From NCBI GenBank assembly GCA_000469685.2, contig LS997566.1, forward strand, positions 36,434,420 through 36,498,419: a DNA stretch of 64,000 bases, given 5' to 3'. Numbering within the stretch: position 1 is the first letter of the stretch; each line of letters begins with the position of its first letter. A program made the position numbers and the translations under genes. This document shows positions 1 to 10,431 of this stretch, piece by piece. The notes under the pieces were generated by a model. That model did not search any database, had not been told where the DNA came from, and saw nothing but the letters and a program-made list of their open reading frames with translations. The stretch is from Haemonchus contortus (taxonomy: Eukaryota > Nematoda > Chromadorea > Rhabditida > Trichostrongylidae).

Positions 1-520
1 CTCAGAACCCGCAGTCTTGCGACGAGGCTTAGGTGTGCACTCGGTTACAGAAAAGTGCTGACTCGGTGGATACCTCATGTCTTGACCGATAGCATGGGTA
101 CCCCGGGGTATTCATTTGTCGGTCTCTCCTTCTCCGCCCACATAGCAGGGAGTTTCTGGAGGACCTAATTACTGTAGATGAAAGCTGGATCGTTTATGGC
201 GCTAACATGCACCGCGCCGTCTGGCTCCCGCGAGGAGAACGGCCGCCGACGCAAGCCAAATCCGGCTTCCACCGCCAAGCAATTTCTCCTTTGCTTGAAT
301 TCCAAAGGAATGCTGTACTACGAACGGCTCAAGGGAGGCCACAGCGTCGCTGCTCCTCAATTGCTGGACAGCTGCAGAAAATTGCGGAAGCCGTTTGAGA
401 GAACGGCCCAAACGAACTTCTGTGCGCCTGCTCCATGACAACGCGAGGTTTCACATCTTTCACTCCCACTCTTCCCCAGTTCTGGGGAAAGGAAATCGCT
501 GACCTGCCTGTTTGGTGGGA
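1..520 (+). mobile_element. mariner transposase remnant, cut by the window edge
   Basis: This is a decayed mariner-type (DD34D) transposase. Around 50-110 one frame resembles the mariner linker before the catalytic domain (LTRWIPHVLTD, like the usual WVPHELT). At 174-190 the first catalytic Asp lies in VDESWIVYG, followed by AVWLPRGERPPTQAKSGFH, which fits the conserved stretch after it. The second catalytic block, LLHDNARFH, is at 428-454 but in another frame, so at least one frameshift separates them. The third catalytic block (PDLAPSDYHLF type) is not visible, and coding similarity fades after about 500. The 5' end lies outside the window and no terminal repeat was found, so limits are approximate. 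The element cannot encode an active enzyme. Family assignment is from remembered mariner motifs. Confidence 0.8.
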
Positions 521-559
521 CAATGTAATAACTAATAATGGTTATTATAGTGTTGGTTA

Positions 560-2020
560 GCTTGCATTGTTTGTTGAGTTGTAAAATAGAACAGAAAAAA
601 TCTCAACCCTATCAAAACTTTATGATCAACCTAATAGATCGTCTTAGGACTTCCTCTCCTGTGTCGCTCTTTCCACGCGAAGGAAACAGAATCTAGCGTG
701 AAGGAGGCAGCTGTCTAATGAGGTGTGAAATTCCGGAAGAACCGAGACAACAGTGAAACCTCCGATTGATGATGACGTTGCCTGTCTCATTAGGGAACTG
801 TGCACCAGATGACTCCCAAGTCCATGGTAGATGAGAGGGTTTCTGAAACTGCGAGCCACCATGGATGGTATGGATTGGCATGATTAGCTCATAAAGTCTT
901 TCACCCTGCTTGATCCATTAATTGTATAATCAAAACTGTGATAATTGATGATATTCCGAATGACTGCTCCGAGCCTCACTTTGATGCATATGATTAGTTT
1001 CTGATGATGATGACATACTTTAGCTGCACCTGCTTATGCGTTGAATGTTACCTTTTGTTGTAACTGTTGTCAGAGCAAGTGACTCACACACATAACATTC
1101 TGCACAAAAGTATCTAAGTATCCGACCTATACTCCGTGGAGGTGTCGAGAAGAGAAGCTCACTCAATAACATGTCTAGATTTCTTCAAGACTCAAGGCGA
1201 GGCTAAATGGAAGCCAATACTCACGAATAAGTGTAAGCTTGAAGCCGCAGTTCACTATAATTCTGAGGTTCTCCTCCAAAACTGTAAAGCAGAAGTGTTG
1301 GTATAGAATGGTGCAACCGTGGCGAGAGAGAAAATCCGACGAGTTCGCGAAAAATAAAGCTGATAAAAAGTAGTGGAAATAAGGTTGTACGAGATTACCA
1401 TGATGGAAATGGCAAGAAAGGGGTATTTGGATTCCAGTCATTACAACTGCGCAAGAGCTGACTACACCAAGTTAAAAATGTATAAAACTGCCTTCCACTG
1501 TCGCCATGGGTCATGACAAGTTGTTTAAACTTCCAAAATGGGAGTCCCTTGAGATAATGCAGCCCCTACAACGCCGTTGAAACTCGTCTCACTGTGGGTG
1601 TGGCATTCACACGATACCATGTCTAGCCCCTCATTGTGCCCTACCCAGGACGTCTCTCGACCTGACATCGGCACATATGGTATCATGAGGGGCCTCGAAT
1701 ACGTCCTACGGGGAAGAAATCATTTTTATCGTAAACTGTGCGTTTGAAGGAATCGAAGGTTTATTTCCATGATTTGATTAATTTCCCTTCTGTCCTTATT
1801 CTCTCAATGAATGCATCATAGAACATATTATGGAATTTGTTTGAATTGGATTATTTCATATCATCTTTTGGAAGAAGATGCGTGGGATCATGGCAGCGGT
1901 AGCATAACAGAACCGCTACCAAGGTGAGCACATACACAATTATTTGTTTGGACAGAGGCTATGACAAAATCTAACCTTTCTGCATGAGCAAGTGCAGCTG
2001 AAGTATGTCATCATCAGCAA
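560..2020. other. intergenic, no gene seen
   Basis: Only short overlapping open frames without splice support or recognisable motifs are present. The region reads as ordinary AT-rich intergenic DNA between the mariner remnant and the secreted-precursor gene. Confidence 0.6.
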
Positions 2021-2024
2021 CTAT

Positions 2025-2032
2025 TATATAAA
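2025..2032 (+). promoter_or_regulatory. TATA box of the 2.07 kb gene
   Basis: TATATAAA lies 37 bp before the ATG at 2069. A start site about 25-30 bp downstream would leave a very short leader. A canonical TATA is common for highly expressed, tissue-specific nematode genes. No trans-splice acceptor is evident before the ATG, so this gene may use an ordinary promoter and cis 5' end. Confidence 0.5.
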
Positions 2033-2068
2033 TAGAACTGAGGCCCAGAGGAATCATTCACGTTCGAA

Positions 2069-3228
2069 ATGTCATTGGCTGCTTTAGTTCTGGTTGTCCT
2101 CCTAGCAAATGTCGCCATTCAAGGTGAGTTTTACTCATCATGATTATCTTGTCTCCTTAATGCTCCAATTACAGAAATTTGAAGAAGTAAAAGTAAAACT
2201 ACGCCGTATTTATGTTTTCCACCTTCAGGCATCCCCCTGCTACCACAGGCGTTAGACCAGCTCGTGGAACTGAGTACGAACTCCCACGGAAATCCGGTAT
2301 GCTAAGCTAAGTAACCTATGCGTACTTATACCTATCAAAAGTGTTACACAGAAGCTTAATGTAGAATCAAAAGAGGAAACAGCAGCTTCGAAATACTCAG
2401 ACCTATCTGACTTTGAGATAGGAATCAAACAGTACGTCTCTATAGTATTACTGTACTTCGATTTCCTTAACTTAAGATCACTTCGAAACTCAATGAAGAC
2501 ACGAATTCAAATGAGAACAATAGAAACCTTAGGACAAGAACGAAGAGAGCTCCACCAAAAGGATATGTGTACACACGTAAGTTGATCATTCATAGCACGA
2601 GCCATAATGTGAAACACTCTTGGAGCCGTTAGAACAGTAACTCGAAGAAAAAGGTAGCTTTGTTTGTCCGATCAGCTGCGACAAGTTCCGGAAACCTACA
2701 TCCATGGACAATCAGAACTTTGGTAATTCCGAGACTGAAAGAACATGTTAGAGAAAGTTAATTTGACTAAGCGCTCCATCATCAAAAAGCATCCTCCTCT
2801 AAAAATTTGCGCCGCATGATCGGATTCGGGAAGGAGATAGTTCTACGAGTTGAGCTTACCCACAAATAAGTTTCCCTCTCATTGCCCAACCTTGACAGGA
2901 AGTTTTTCTACTCTAAACATTTTTTAATCTGGGGGCCCTGTGACACAACATCCCCTTCTTCCCTTATTTTTCTTTTCATTGCGAACTCTCTATTCCTAGC
3001 GAACGCATAAAATAACATGCCGGTAAAGAGGACGGGAGAATATACGTTCACCATCGTTCATTCACTCGTTTATGTGTGATCCCCTCGAAAGGACGAATCT
3101 GAGTTTTTGGTTTCGTCACACAAGCTTGACCTTTTCCTCAAAATGCACATTTCATGATTACTGCTACTTCTGTAGATACTGTTCTGAGAAACCACAGCCG
3201 TAAGGGCAAAATGCAGCCTGGAAATTGA
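2069..3228 (+). CDS. candidate small secreted precursor protein (five exons, about 119 aa)
   Basis: I do not recognise the family. The model joins 2069-2123, 2229-2296, 2352-2435, 2477-2576 and 3176-3228, ending in TGA. Exon phases agree at every junction. Donors are GTGAGT, GTATGC, GTCTCT (weak) and GTAAGT; acceptors include ACCTTCAG and TTCTGTAG. Residues 1-18 (MSLAALVLVVLLANVAIQ) form a typical signal peptide. The middle is acidic and Asn/Glu-rich. Residues 88-93 are RTRTKR, a dibasic, furin-like site that would release a basic, cysteine-free C-terminal peptide of 26 residues starting APPKGYVYT. There are no cysteines, so it is not a disulphide-rich toxin-like fold. A neuropeptide-like or other processed secreted factor is possible but unproven. 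The weakest points are the third donor (a better GTACGT sits 4 bp upstream but breaks the frame) and the 599-bp last intron. Confidence 0.5.
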
Positions 3229-3645
3229 GCTATGGGCAGACCTTGATGCTGCTAACTCTGCCTTTCAGTATCCAAAAGAGCGAGTCAGCAGGGTTTAGGG
3301 CTCCTACGTATTGCCAACATTCCTCCACTCCTTTCTAGAACGCTTCTATTCTTTCTAGGACAAAGCCTGCTCTCCTAACGTGGTCGTAGACTGTCACTGG
3401 TTCCAGCATTCTTTGTCCTTTTACGGAGAACGCACCTGCCCTATTCTCCTTAACGTTCAGAGAGCAAAACTGTGGCGATGGTTTTTCACATTTGTGATCG
3501 AATGAATCGTGTACTTTCAGAATTCTGCATTAATCGACCCTGCGGACTCAAGAAGATTGGAACAAGACAAACTTTCCAATAAGTCAATCAAATAGTTGAG
3601 AGAATAACCACAATAAAAGTCTAAATAAAAGTTGTAGTAGTTCAA

Positions 3646-3915
3646 CTAAATAATAGTTATTTTCTGTGTTTTGCCATGAAACTTGTGGAACCCTGAAACA
3701 GTCCTCAAACGTCCAAAAAACCGTCCGACTTTCGACGAACAAATGTATACGTAGGCTACTTGAGTACCATGGCCCTGTAATTCGCAGATGCTCCCCCCAG
3801 AAGCGGCGGCTTTCGCTAGAACTACAGCTCTGTTCTCTTTCAGGTCTTCCTTTATCACTTTCCTGCACAGCTTCGCAAATGAGGATGTTTCCTGGTGATT
3901 ATGTGCAGCTCGCAC
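3646..3915 (-). mobile_element. RTE-like LINE fragment
   Basis: On the minus strand one open frame reads SSFAKLCRKVIKEDLKENR followed by an Ala-rich helix. This resembles the segment between endonuclease and reverse transcriptase in RTE-type non-LTR retrotransposons of hookworm-like nematodes, which I recognise from memory. Similarity stops abruptly downstream, no YADD reverse-transcriptase box is nearby, and the neighbouring frames are closed. It is a short dead piece; the plus-strand open frame at 3666-3938 is its shadow. Confidence 0.5.
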
Positions 3916-4089
3916 GATTCTACTTGGCGTATTGTTGATGGCCTTGACACTTCAGTTTTTGTATTTCGCAGCTCTCTCTGCACGCACTGAAAAGAAAACA
4001 GATTCAGCCGCGACGGAGACAGTGGTCCGATCTCGTGTAGAACTTCAGGGAATGTCGATCACTTTTTTCCCGCGCTGTGAACGTTTCTG

Positions 4090-4740
4090 AACCCAGTCAT
4101 GAATTTTTGACCTTAGCTCTACCCACCTCGGTGCAAACCCGCCCACTTTGGAGTTTCGATCACATTTCTCCGTAGCAATACCTTTTTCCGCGTTCCGGAA
4201 TGTTCTTTAGCAATGTTATATTGAGTTTTGAAAAGCATCGTTTATTTGAGTGCACGCCCCGCTCATCGTAGGCGGGCATTGCTAAGGTTACATGTGTATG
4301 CCCAGCACGTATTAGGTCCTGGCAACTATCTTCATATTTCTTCTGGCCTCCATGCCTCCTCATCTCCTCTGAATCGAGTTATGAATGTACTGAAAAGTGC
4401 CGCCCATTTTGAGGACGCTCCGCCCACGCAGGTGGATCCCTTTCTGACCAAATCCTCACCTTGAAACATTTTTTCTGGTGTGTGGACTTCTTCGAAGCCA
4501 AAATAAAATGTTTGGTCCTTGGCACCGCTCCTTCCGGCACTCGTCACGCCCCCGTGGGCGGAGCTCCGCAAAGCTCACATGTGCTTTTTTAATCTTGTCT
4601 CAGACGCCACCCACACTGCCAACCTCTAAAGGTGTTTCTAAGGTAAAATCGGATTGCGCGACACACAGACAATCATACATACATACTACAAACAAACAAA
4701 CATACATACATACATAATACATACATACATACAAACGGAC
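4090..4740. repeat. GC-richer repeat ending in a (CATA)n microsatellite
   Basis: Between 4090 and 4640 the sequence is richer in GC than its surroundings and repeats short CGCCCA/GCCCACTT-type words. It then passes into ACACACAGACAATCATAC and a (CATA)n run at about 4675-4735. A simple-sequence tail of this kind is usual at the 3' end of non-autonomous retroelements, which is an inference here. No coding motif is convincing. Confidence 0.35.
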
Positions 4741-4784
4741 ACACAAAGTTAGCGGTTTATATTTATAGAGGATATAGTAAAGAT

Positions 4785-5003
4785 ATTATATTATATTATA
4801 TTATATTATATTATATTATATTATATTATATTATATTATATTATATTATATTATATTATATTATATTATATTAGATTAGATTGTATTATACTATATTATA
4901 TTATACTATATTATATTATATTATATTATATTATATTATATTATATTATATTATATTATATTATATTATATTATATTATATTATATTATATTATATTATA
5001 TTT
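4785..5003. repeat. (TTATA)n pentanucleotide array
   Basis: About 44 copies of the pentamer TTATA run almost without break for 219 bp. A patch at about 4870-4910 carries point changes (TTAGA, CTATA). The array continues in the same five-base register as a degraded tail to about 5045 built of TTTCA, TTTGA, TTTTA and TTTAA units. It directly follows the (CATA)n run. It is purely AT, can form cruciforms, and is likely to vary in length. Confidence 0.95.
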
Positions 5004-5045
5004 CATTTCATTTGATTTTATTTAAGTTTATTTCATTTTATTTTA

Positions 5046-8000
5046 TTGTACTATGCGGATGTGGTAGTGAATAATAAAAAGAATCGGTTACTTGTTGAAA
5101 AGAGAAATGATTATAACGAAGTATGATATCGTCATAGGTGTTCCATTCAATCCGGTGATTCAAACCCTCAAAAAGAGAACACCCCACGCATTTTTCGCTT
5201 TTTTGCTTTGTTTACTCGTAATTACAATTTGCAGTGAGCTGAAGAACCTTCTAAAAACTCTCAGTGTTGGCTGAAACCAAATGCTGTCTAAGTTTTTTGT
5301 TCCTTAGTACACCATTGAAGGTTTAAACGATAGCTGTAGCAAAATTCAATCCTGACAGCTTATTGCTGTTCCTCTGAGTGACTGGGCAGAGAAAATGTAA
5401 AGAGCTTAATGATTGACGTGTACCACGCTTCAGAAGATTGCGAGCGTCACCTGTTGGTGTAGATGGTTCCAGCCCGATTGGCGTATTGTTCATCGGGCAA
5501 CCAAGTTGAAGGTGATCTCATTCTTGATTGATTCACTTACCTGTATGGGATCTGCTTTCTGCTGCCATTCCCTCCCACTCTCTTTCGTCGGTTCTTGTAA
5601 CATTCTGGCTCATGGAACTTTTAGTTGAAGGTTTTTGCTGTCAAGCTATTGGCTATCGTTTATGCTCTAATCCTTTTAACAAGACTGTCAAAGTTGATGC
5701 TTCCCTCCTCATCTTACTTGCCATATGGTACTTCTAGTGACAACATTATACGTTTCATACGTTTTATAAGAAGACCCACTTTTATTTAAACTTTCAAGGT
5801 CCCCTTCAGATAAACTGGACTTTGTGATTCGAAGCATTACTGCACAGAAGGTATACTGAGCTTCGTCAAAGTGAAAAAATCCAAGCGACGAAGTAGATCA
5901 GTAAAAAAATAGTGATAAGGCAGAGCTTGATCTCGATTTCCGAACACAACAACTTACCTCCGATATCCCGTAGTTTTCAAGTCCAGTGTACGTGGTGCTG
6001 GACTCCAGCATAAGATGTCACCAAAATGGATTTTAAAAACGGTGCACCTCCATAGGCATTGAACAAGTAGGTTGTACGACCTCCGACACCGCAGAAGGAA
6101 ACCTGAAGAAGCACGTTGCTAAAAATGTTCCAAATGTCAAAGATCAGGAAAAAGCGTTGCAAATATCGATTCAGAAGTGAGGGACACATTTCCGTGATGC
6201 TGAAAGCTCTCCACAACTTTTCGAGTGCTACAAGAACTGATAGCAAAAATCGCATAATTAAAATGTAGTCCTGGGCTCAAGTGAAAACGAGAAAACCCAG
6301 ACAACTGAGAGGCAAAGAAATAAATATGAAAATAATAAAAATGCAGCGCTACAATGCAGACCTCTGAGCCGGTCACTGAATGTGGCCATCGCTCTCATTG
6401 ATCGGTCAATCTGGACATTTCTGTTCAGTCAAGGTAGATCAAGTTTGATTTGAACGAGCCAAATTTCAACCCATGAACCCATAACGGCCCGTTGCAGATT
6501 GTGTCACTAGTGGACATCTACTGTTAAGCTCTACTTCATCAGTCTTCAAACATATCGGGGCTAAGTCGCGGATGCTGTCCAAGCTAGCTATACTAGCTGT
6601 CAAAATCTAAGGCTGCTGACCGAATACTTTTTTTACTACTTGCCAAAAAGCTTTACAGGTAGGATAAACTTCTTATGTCAATTTTTTCATGCCAGGATAA
6701 AGAAATGGTCTAGATATGTGGTAAATAATTTTTTTCTGCCTCCGAAATTGATAAAGTTACTTTTGCTCGTGAGATAATTCTTGTTTTATACTTTGGCTAT
6801 TTAAGTGTTTCTAATAGTGGGCTTGTTTATTAATTCATTTAAAAGTAAGCAAAACGAAATTAGCATAATTGTATCTAAATAACAGCATAGCGTCGTGTAT
6901 TTTGAGTGTAGCAAATCAGGAGGCATTGGATATTTGCTTATTGTTTTGTATATGCTCTACGGACGGACTTCAACTGTTACACCTAATTTATTGGAATACG
7001 CCGTGATTTCGACCTCAATCCAGAAACGAGAATACGTTGGATTGGTGAGACTTTAGTGGATGACGAGCCTCGGCAATTAGAGCTGGTGCTTATATAATCT
7101 TCCTTAAGCAAGTACTCGATTCCGCAAGAGCATTGATGCAATCCAACCATTCAGTCATCCTTCCCATTCAGTTTTTTATTCATTCAGCCGTTCATCTGAT
7201 CTACGAGATGATATCACGTACTGGCAAAGTCTAGCTATAGCATTTACTTGGTTTTTTTTTGAGGCATAAGGTAGAGGCTGCTACCATAAACCATAATGAG
7301 AGGAACATGGCAAGTATCAAATTCCAAACAAAGCCACCTTTCCATCTATGCAATGTCCATGGATAGATATGAAGCTCAAAAATAGATGACTCCAGAAGTC
7401 ACTGTGAAAGTGCAGAACCCATCAAACTTTCCTAAGGTGCTATTCGGATGTGTGGCACATCCTGGACTGGGTAAGATCGAAGCTGGACACGGTACTTCCA
7501 ACGTAGCGCCTTCATAAAGCGTTCCTACAACAGAGCCCTCATAGCCTATTCATTTGTTTATCTGGCCATCACCCTCAAAAGCTCGCTACAGCCGATAAGA
7601 GGGCAACGTACAGGGCATGCTTTTCAGTACAATCCTCGTTCCAAATGGCCACTTCGACATGGGGATCCTTTCCTTATAAGAAATTAAAAGAAGTTATTGT
7701 CCTTCTCAATACTTGTGACACTTCACAGCTGATTTCAGTGAAGTCTACTGTGAATGTCCTTATACCTAGGAGGAAAGCCAACCTCTCTCTTCATATACTT
7801 TCTCATTTCCTGCGCCTCTGGCCAGACTAGTTCACCATGGCTTTGTATGTCCGCCCTAGTCGCACATCTCTTCATTGGCGCGTCCTTTCGGACAAGTCGT
7901 GCCACCTACGCCGTGATGTGGGTGGTCATGCTGCGGCGCAACGTATCAATTGCGGGTTTGAATGCATGGTTCAATGTCGGATAAACACAGGAATCACGTC

Positions 8001-8058
8001 ACAGTCTTCTACACAAACTCATCTATAGGAAAGGTTAGTCCCTACTTAGGTTTAATAC
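5046..8058. other. intergenic, no supported gene
   Basis: Several open frames of 60-90 codons occur (for example minus 5977-6255 and plus 7645-7984). None has a start, splice context or motif I can defend. A donor-like GAG|GTAAGT on the minus strand at 5958 and an ATG at 6011 give an 18-codon open piece, too little to call. The rest is AT-rich with short simple repeats. Confidence 0.5.
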
Positions 8059-8538
8059 CTATAAAATACGTTCATCTGTAAAACGGTAAAGTTCAAGGAA
8101 ACTGAAAAACTCGTAGAAAGTGGAAAGTAATGAGGCAGGACAATGACACCCCAGAAAGGTTCCCAATCTCTCTGAAACCACCATGTGCCTCGGTGAACTT
8201 GGATTAAAAATTGATCTCATAACTGGCCGAAATGCCCACATGGGAGACAATCAGAAACGGAAAAACGCCCTGCGCGATCGTGGCTCAGGCCAGAGAAGAC
8301 ATACTCGGTCAGTCGCGTTCTTATTATACCAAAACAAACAACGAAATGAAATGACAACTTACCTGATGGCCACATCTCGATTTTCAGGCGGTAGAGCCTT
8401 AACACACAAAATGGATACATCTGCTTCTCCTCAGGCTGTACCACTGATGGGCCTGAGCCTCCAATTTCAACTGATTCTGGACAAGCAGTTTGCCTAGCAC
8501 TTCTGTCGATTCTTGCAGCTTCAAAAGCCACAAGGAGC
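8059..8538 (-). CDS. possible small gene, two well-spliced exons, 5' end unknown
   Basis: Unrecognised. Exon A spans 8363-8538 with acceptor CTATTTCCAG and donor CAG|GTAAGT. Exon B spans 8059-8171 with acceptor GTGGTTTCAG and ends in TAG. The phases match (1/2), giving about 94 open codons across the junction. The joined product is hydrophilic first (ARIDRSARQTACPES) and ends in an aromatic, Leu/Phe-rich tail (TFYEFFSFLELYRF). No upstream exon fits: the ATG at about 8605 next to a GTGAGT donor is in the wrong phase. A second frame of exon A is also open and looks helical, so the frame is not certain. It could be a species-specific gene or chance. Confidence 0.3.
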
Positions 8539-8659
8539 CTGGAAATAGCAATAGATTTCGAAAAGTTTTTTTTTTTTTGAGTTTTTTTACTCACCATTAG
8601 TTGCATGATGACCACAAAAAAATGCACTTGGTGAATAAAAAGCTAAGTTGTCCCATTTC

Positions 8660-8960
8660 ATCGCATGCGCCATGCATCCAACAAAATTGAACATCACTGA
8701 GAATCGCAGTGGTGCTTTGAATGTGTATACGGCCACCCGATGTATAAGTCAATGCTGTCAGTGTCAATCAGTGCGCCTTTATCCTCCCAAATGAGTCTGG
8801 TACCGCTGGACAAACCCCCAAGGAGTGATGGAAAGTTTTGTCGGCTTGGACGATATGCTGGATTCGAACGGCGGAACGTGGGTGTGTGGTAGTGCGCTAC
8901 TTGTCGCTACACCAGCTTCGTTCCGCCTTGAAGGATAAAAGATGAAAATTCCCACCTTTC
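8660..8960 (-). mobile_element. tRNA-derived SINE copy
   Basis: The minus strand carries a tRNA-like promoter. Its A-box-like word is TGGTGTAGCGACAAGTAGCG (8895-8914) and a perfect B box, GTTCGAATCC, is at 8860-8869. The surrounding sequence does not fold into a full tRNA, as expected for a SINE head. The flank towards 8660 (GAATCGCAGTGG, GTGTATACGG) is shared with a second copy at the end of this window (63839-64000) and a short piece at 8990-9018. I recognise this as a repeat frequent in hookworm genomes; that recognition is from memory. Confidence 0.6.
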
Positions 8961-9116
8961 CGGATACGCCACCCATTTTACCCTTGCTCAGAATCGCAGT
9001 TACATTTTGAAAGCATACTCCTATCTTACCTCAAGCAACTCATAGGGTGCGTCATAATTATCTACAAACATTTTGTCTCTGTAAGCTGTCTGACTTTGCA
9101 CTCGTACTCAAAGACA

Positions 9117-10075
9117 CAGTTCACGATAATTTCGGGTAATCCAGTTTATGATGAAAAATGGAAGACAAGAACGAAAACAGTGCGATGAAGGTGAAGAAAA
9201 TGCGGGAATTGGTGTTTTCGAAGGGTAAAAAGGCCTCGAAAAACTGTAAAAAGGGGGCTTATTGAGAATGAGACTAAAAAATGAAGAAGAGTGGGGCGTT
9301 TGGGCGAGCTATACAATGTGTCTCACTGCGTACGTGTGGGTCCTGGTGCGAACAACAGACTACGGTAAGCAAAAATTCATTCACTTATAAGCATACGTAT
9401 ACAAGAAAACCCTAGAAACAGCAAAAGTAGGGGTGTGGTGCTATTCACGCGCCAATATAATGAGGTCATCGGACAAAACACGCTAAAACATCATTCTTAC
9501 CATCATAACTGAAGTTATAAGAACTTATAAGTAGAATAAGTAAAGAAATGACCAACTATGCACTTTTACAGATGGATTGCGTTTACTAGGATCGAAAAAA
9601 TTAAAGTTATTCTTATTTTGAACGTTTGACTAGTAAATTGTTGACCTATGAGGTGAATTCTCAGTCTCGAAGGGGCTTTTTTGCCATAGTAAAGAGATTT
9701 GCTCTATTCATGGTGAAGCCGTGGACTACTGTAAATTTATTTGCTCCATCTCAACGGGAAAGTACTGAAACGATGCTGCGAGCGCGATGACCTCATTATA
9801 TTGGCGCGTGAACCGCGCGCCCCCCCAAAAGTAGCTCGCCTTTTTCAGCCTTAGGAGTAGGAAACTCAATAAGGGATCGCGGCAGCAAGAAAAATAGCAG
9901 AGGAAAAAAGAATGGGAGAAAAACATCGCCTCACCACTCGGCGATCAATTGATTGTGTGTGGGTCCTAGAACGAATAGTTGCAATCTGTATTGTCTCGAC
10001 ACTCGTCTGACGTGACATCGATCGAGCGGGGCTTTCCCGCCCCTCGAATTAGCATGAACCGTGCCTTTGAGTTAT
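9117..10075. repeat. long composite repeat sharing both ends with a compact copy at 46.65 kb
   Basis: The left end (AGTTCACGATAATTTCGGG, then a block ending ATGAAAAATGGAAGACAAG) and the right end (TGAACCGTGCCTTT at about 10054) both recur, in the same order but only 100 bp apart, at 46655-46755. The roughly 850 bp between them here is therefore either internal sequence lost from the compact copy or a later insertion. The outer words are loosely inverted (TTCACGAT against a GTGAA word in the compact copy). It contains the 28-bp inverted repeat annotated separately and no recognised protein. Confidence 0.45.
9444..9812. repeat. 28-bp perfect inverted repeat with 313-bp loop
   Basis: TTCACGCGCCAATATAATGA and its following eight bases at 9444-9471 are repeated exactly in reverse complement at 9785-9812. 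Outside the right arm lies a GCGCGCCCCCCC run, and outside the left arm a G-rich GTAGGGGTGTGG. This looks like the terminal repeats of a small non-autonomous DNA element, or an inverted duplication of part of one. No transposase frame lies between the arms. Confidence 0.8.
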
Positions 10076-10431
10076 CGACTTACAGGAATGCGAACGTAAA
10101 GGAGAACGTCTCAGGACGCTTCCCTCCGAAGAAAAACTTTCCATCGCGGGAGTCGCCTTCAACATGGAGAACAACAAGGTGCTCGCACATGGAGTGCAGA
10201 AGGATGGGTCGCTGCTTTGCTAGTTTCACGTTCAGCCAGACCAGATTAAGTTGTTGTGAGCTTTATGTGTGCGGCGGAGAGTTTGGCCCCTGTTGCGCAC
10301 GTATATTTTTGAGTAGAGAAGAGATTCAAATGGATTCCGACTTTCTTGGTCGAACTTACCCCATTAATGGCAGAATATTTTTCTGTCGAGCTGAGAGAGG
10401 GAACTTTCCCACGATACCAGTCTTGGATTAG
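9979..10431 (+). CDS. hypothetical open frame, 150 codons, doubtful
   Basis: A single uninterrupted frame of 150 codons starts inside the composite repeat and runs beyond it. It contains several cysteines (RLSCCELYVCGGEFGPCC) but no motif I know, no signal peptide and no splice signals. The antisense frame at 10246-10509 is also open. The length is modest for an otherwise closed region, so it is reported, but chance or repeat origin is the better guess. Confidence 0.2.
   Translation: MQSVLSRHSSDVTSIERGFPAPRISMNRAFELSTYRNANVKENVSGRFPPKKNFPSRESPSTWRTTRCSHMECRRMGRCFASFTFSQTRLSCCELYVCGGEFGPCCARIFLSREEIQMDSDFLGRTYPINGRIFFCRAERGNFPTIPVLD

Noticed and set aside
5430..6011. Minus-strand mini-gene joining MLESSTTYTGLENYGISE to a downstream exon
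   Set aside because: Two short pieces fit in phase but total about 35 residues with no motif or promoter, which is within chance.
8217..8627. Unspliced 136-codon minus frame
   Set aside because: It reads through a clear acceptor (TTTCCAG) and a GTAAGT donor, so the spliced two-exon model is better.
8855..8925. tRNA gene
   Set aside because: A perfect B box is present but no acceptor stem or clean cloverleaf forms; it is a SINE head.
10023..10046. GC hairpin CGAGCGGGG...CCCCTCG as a terminator or ncRNA
   Set aside because: The arms are short and mismatched and no transcript context exists; nematodes do not use such terminators.
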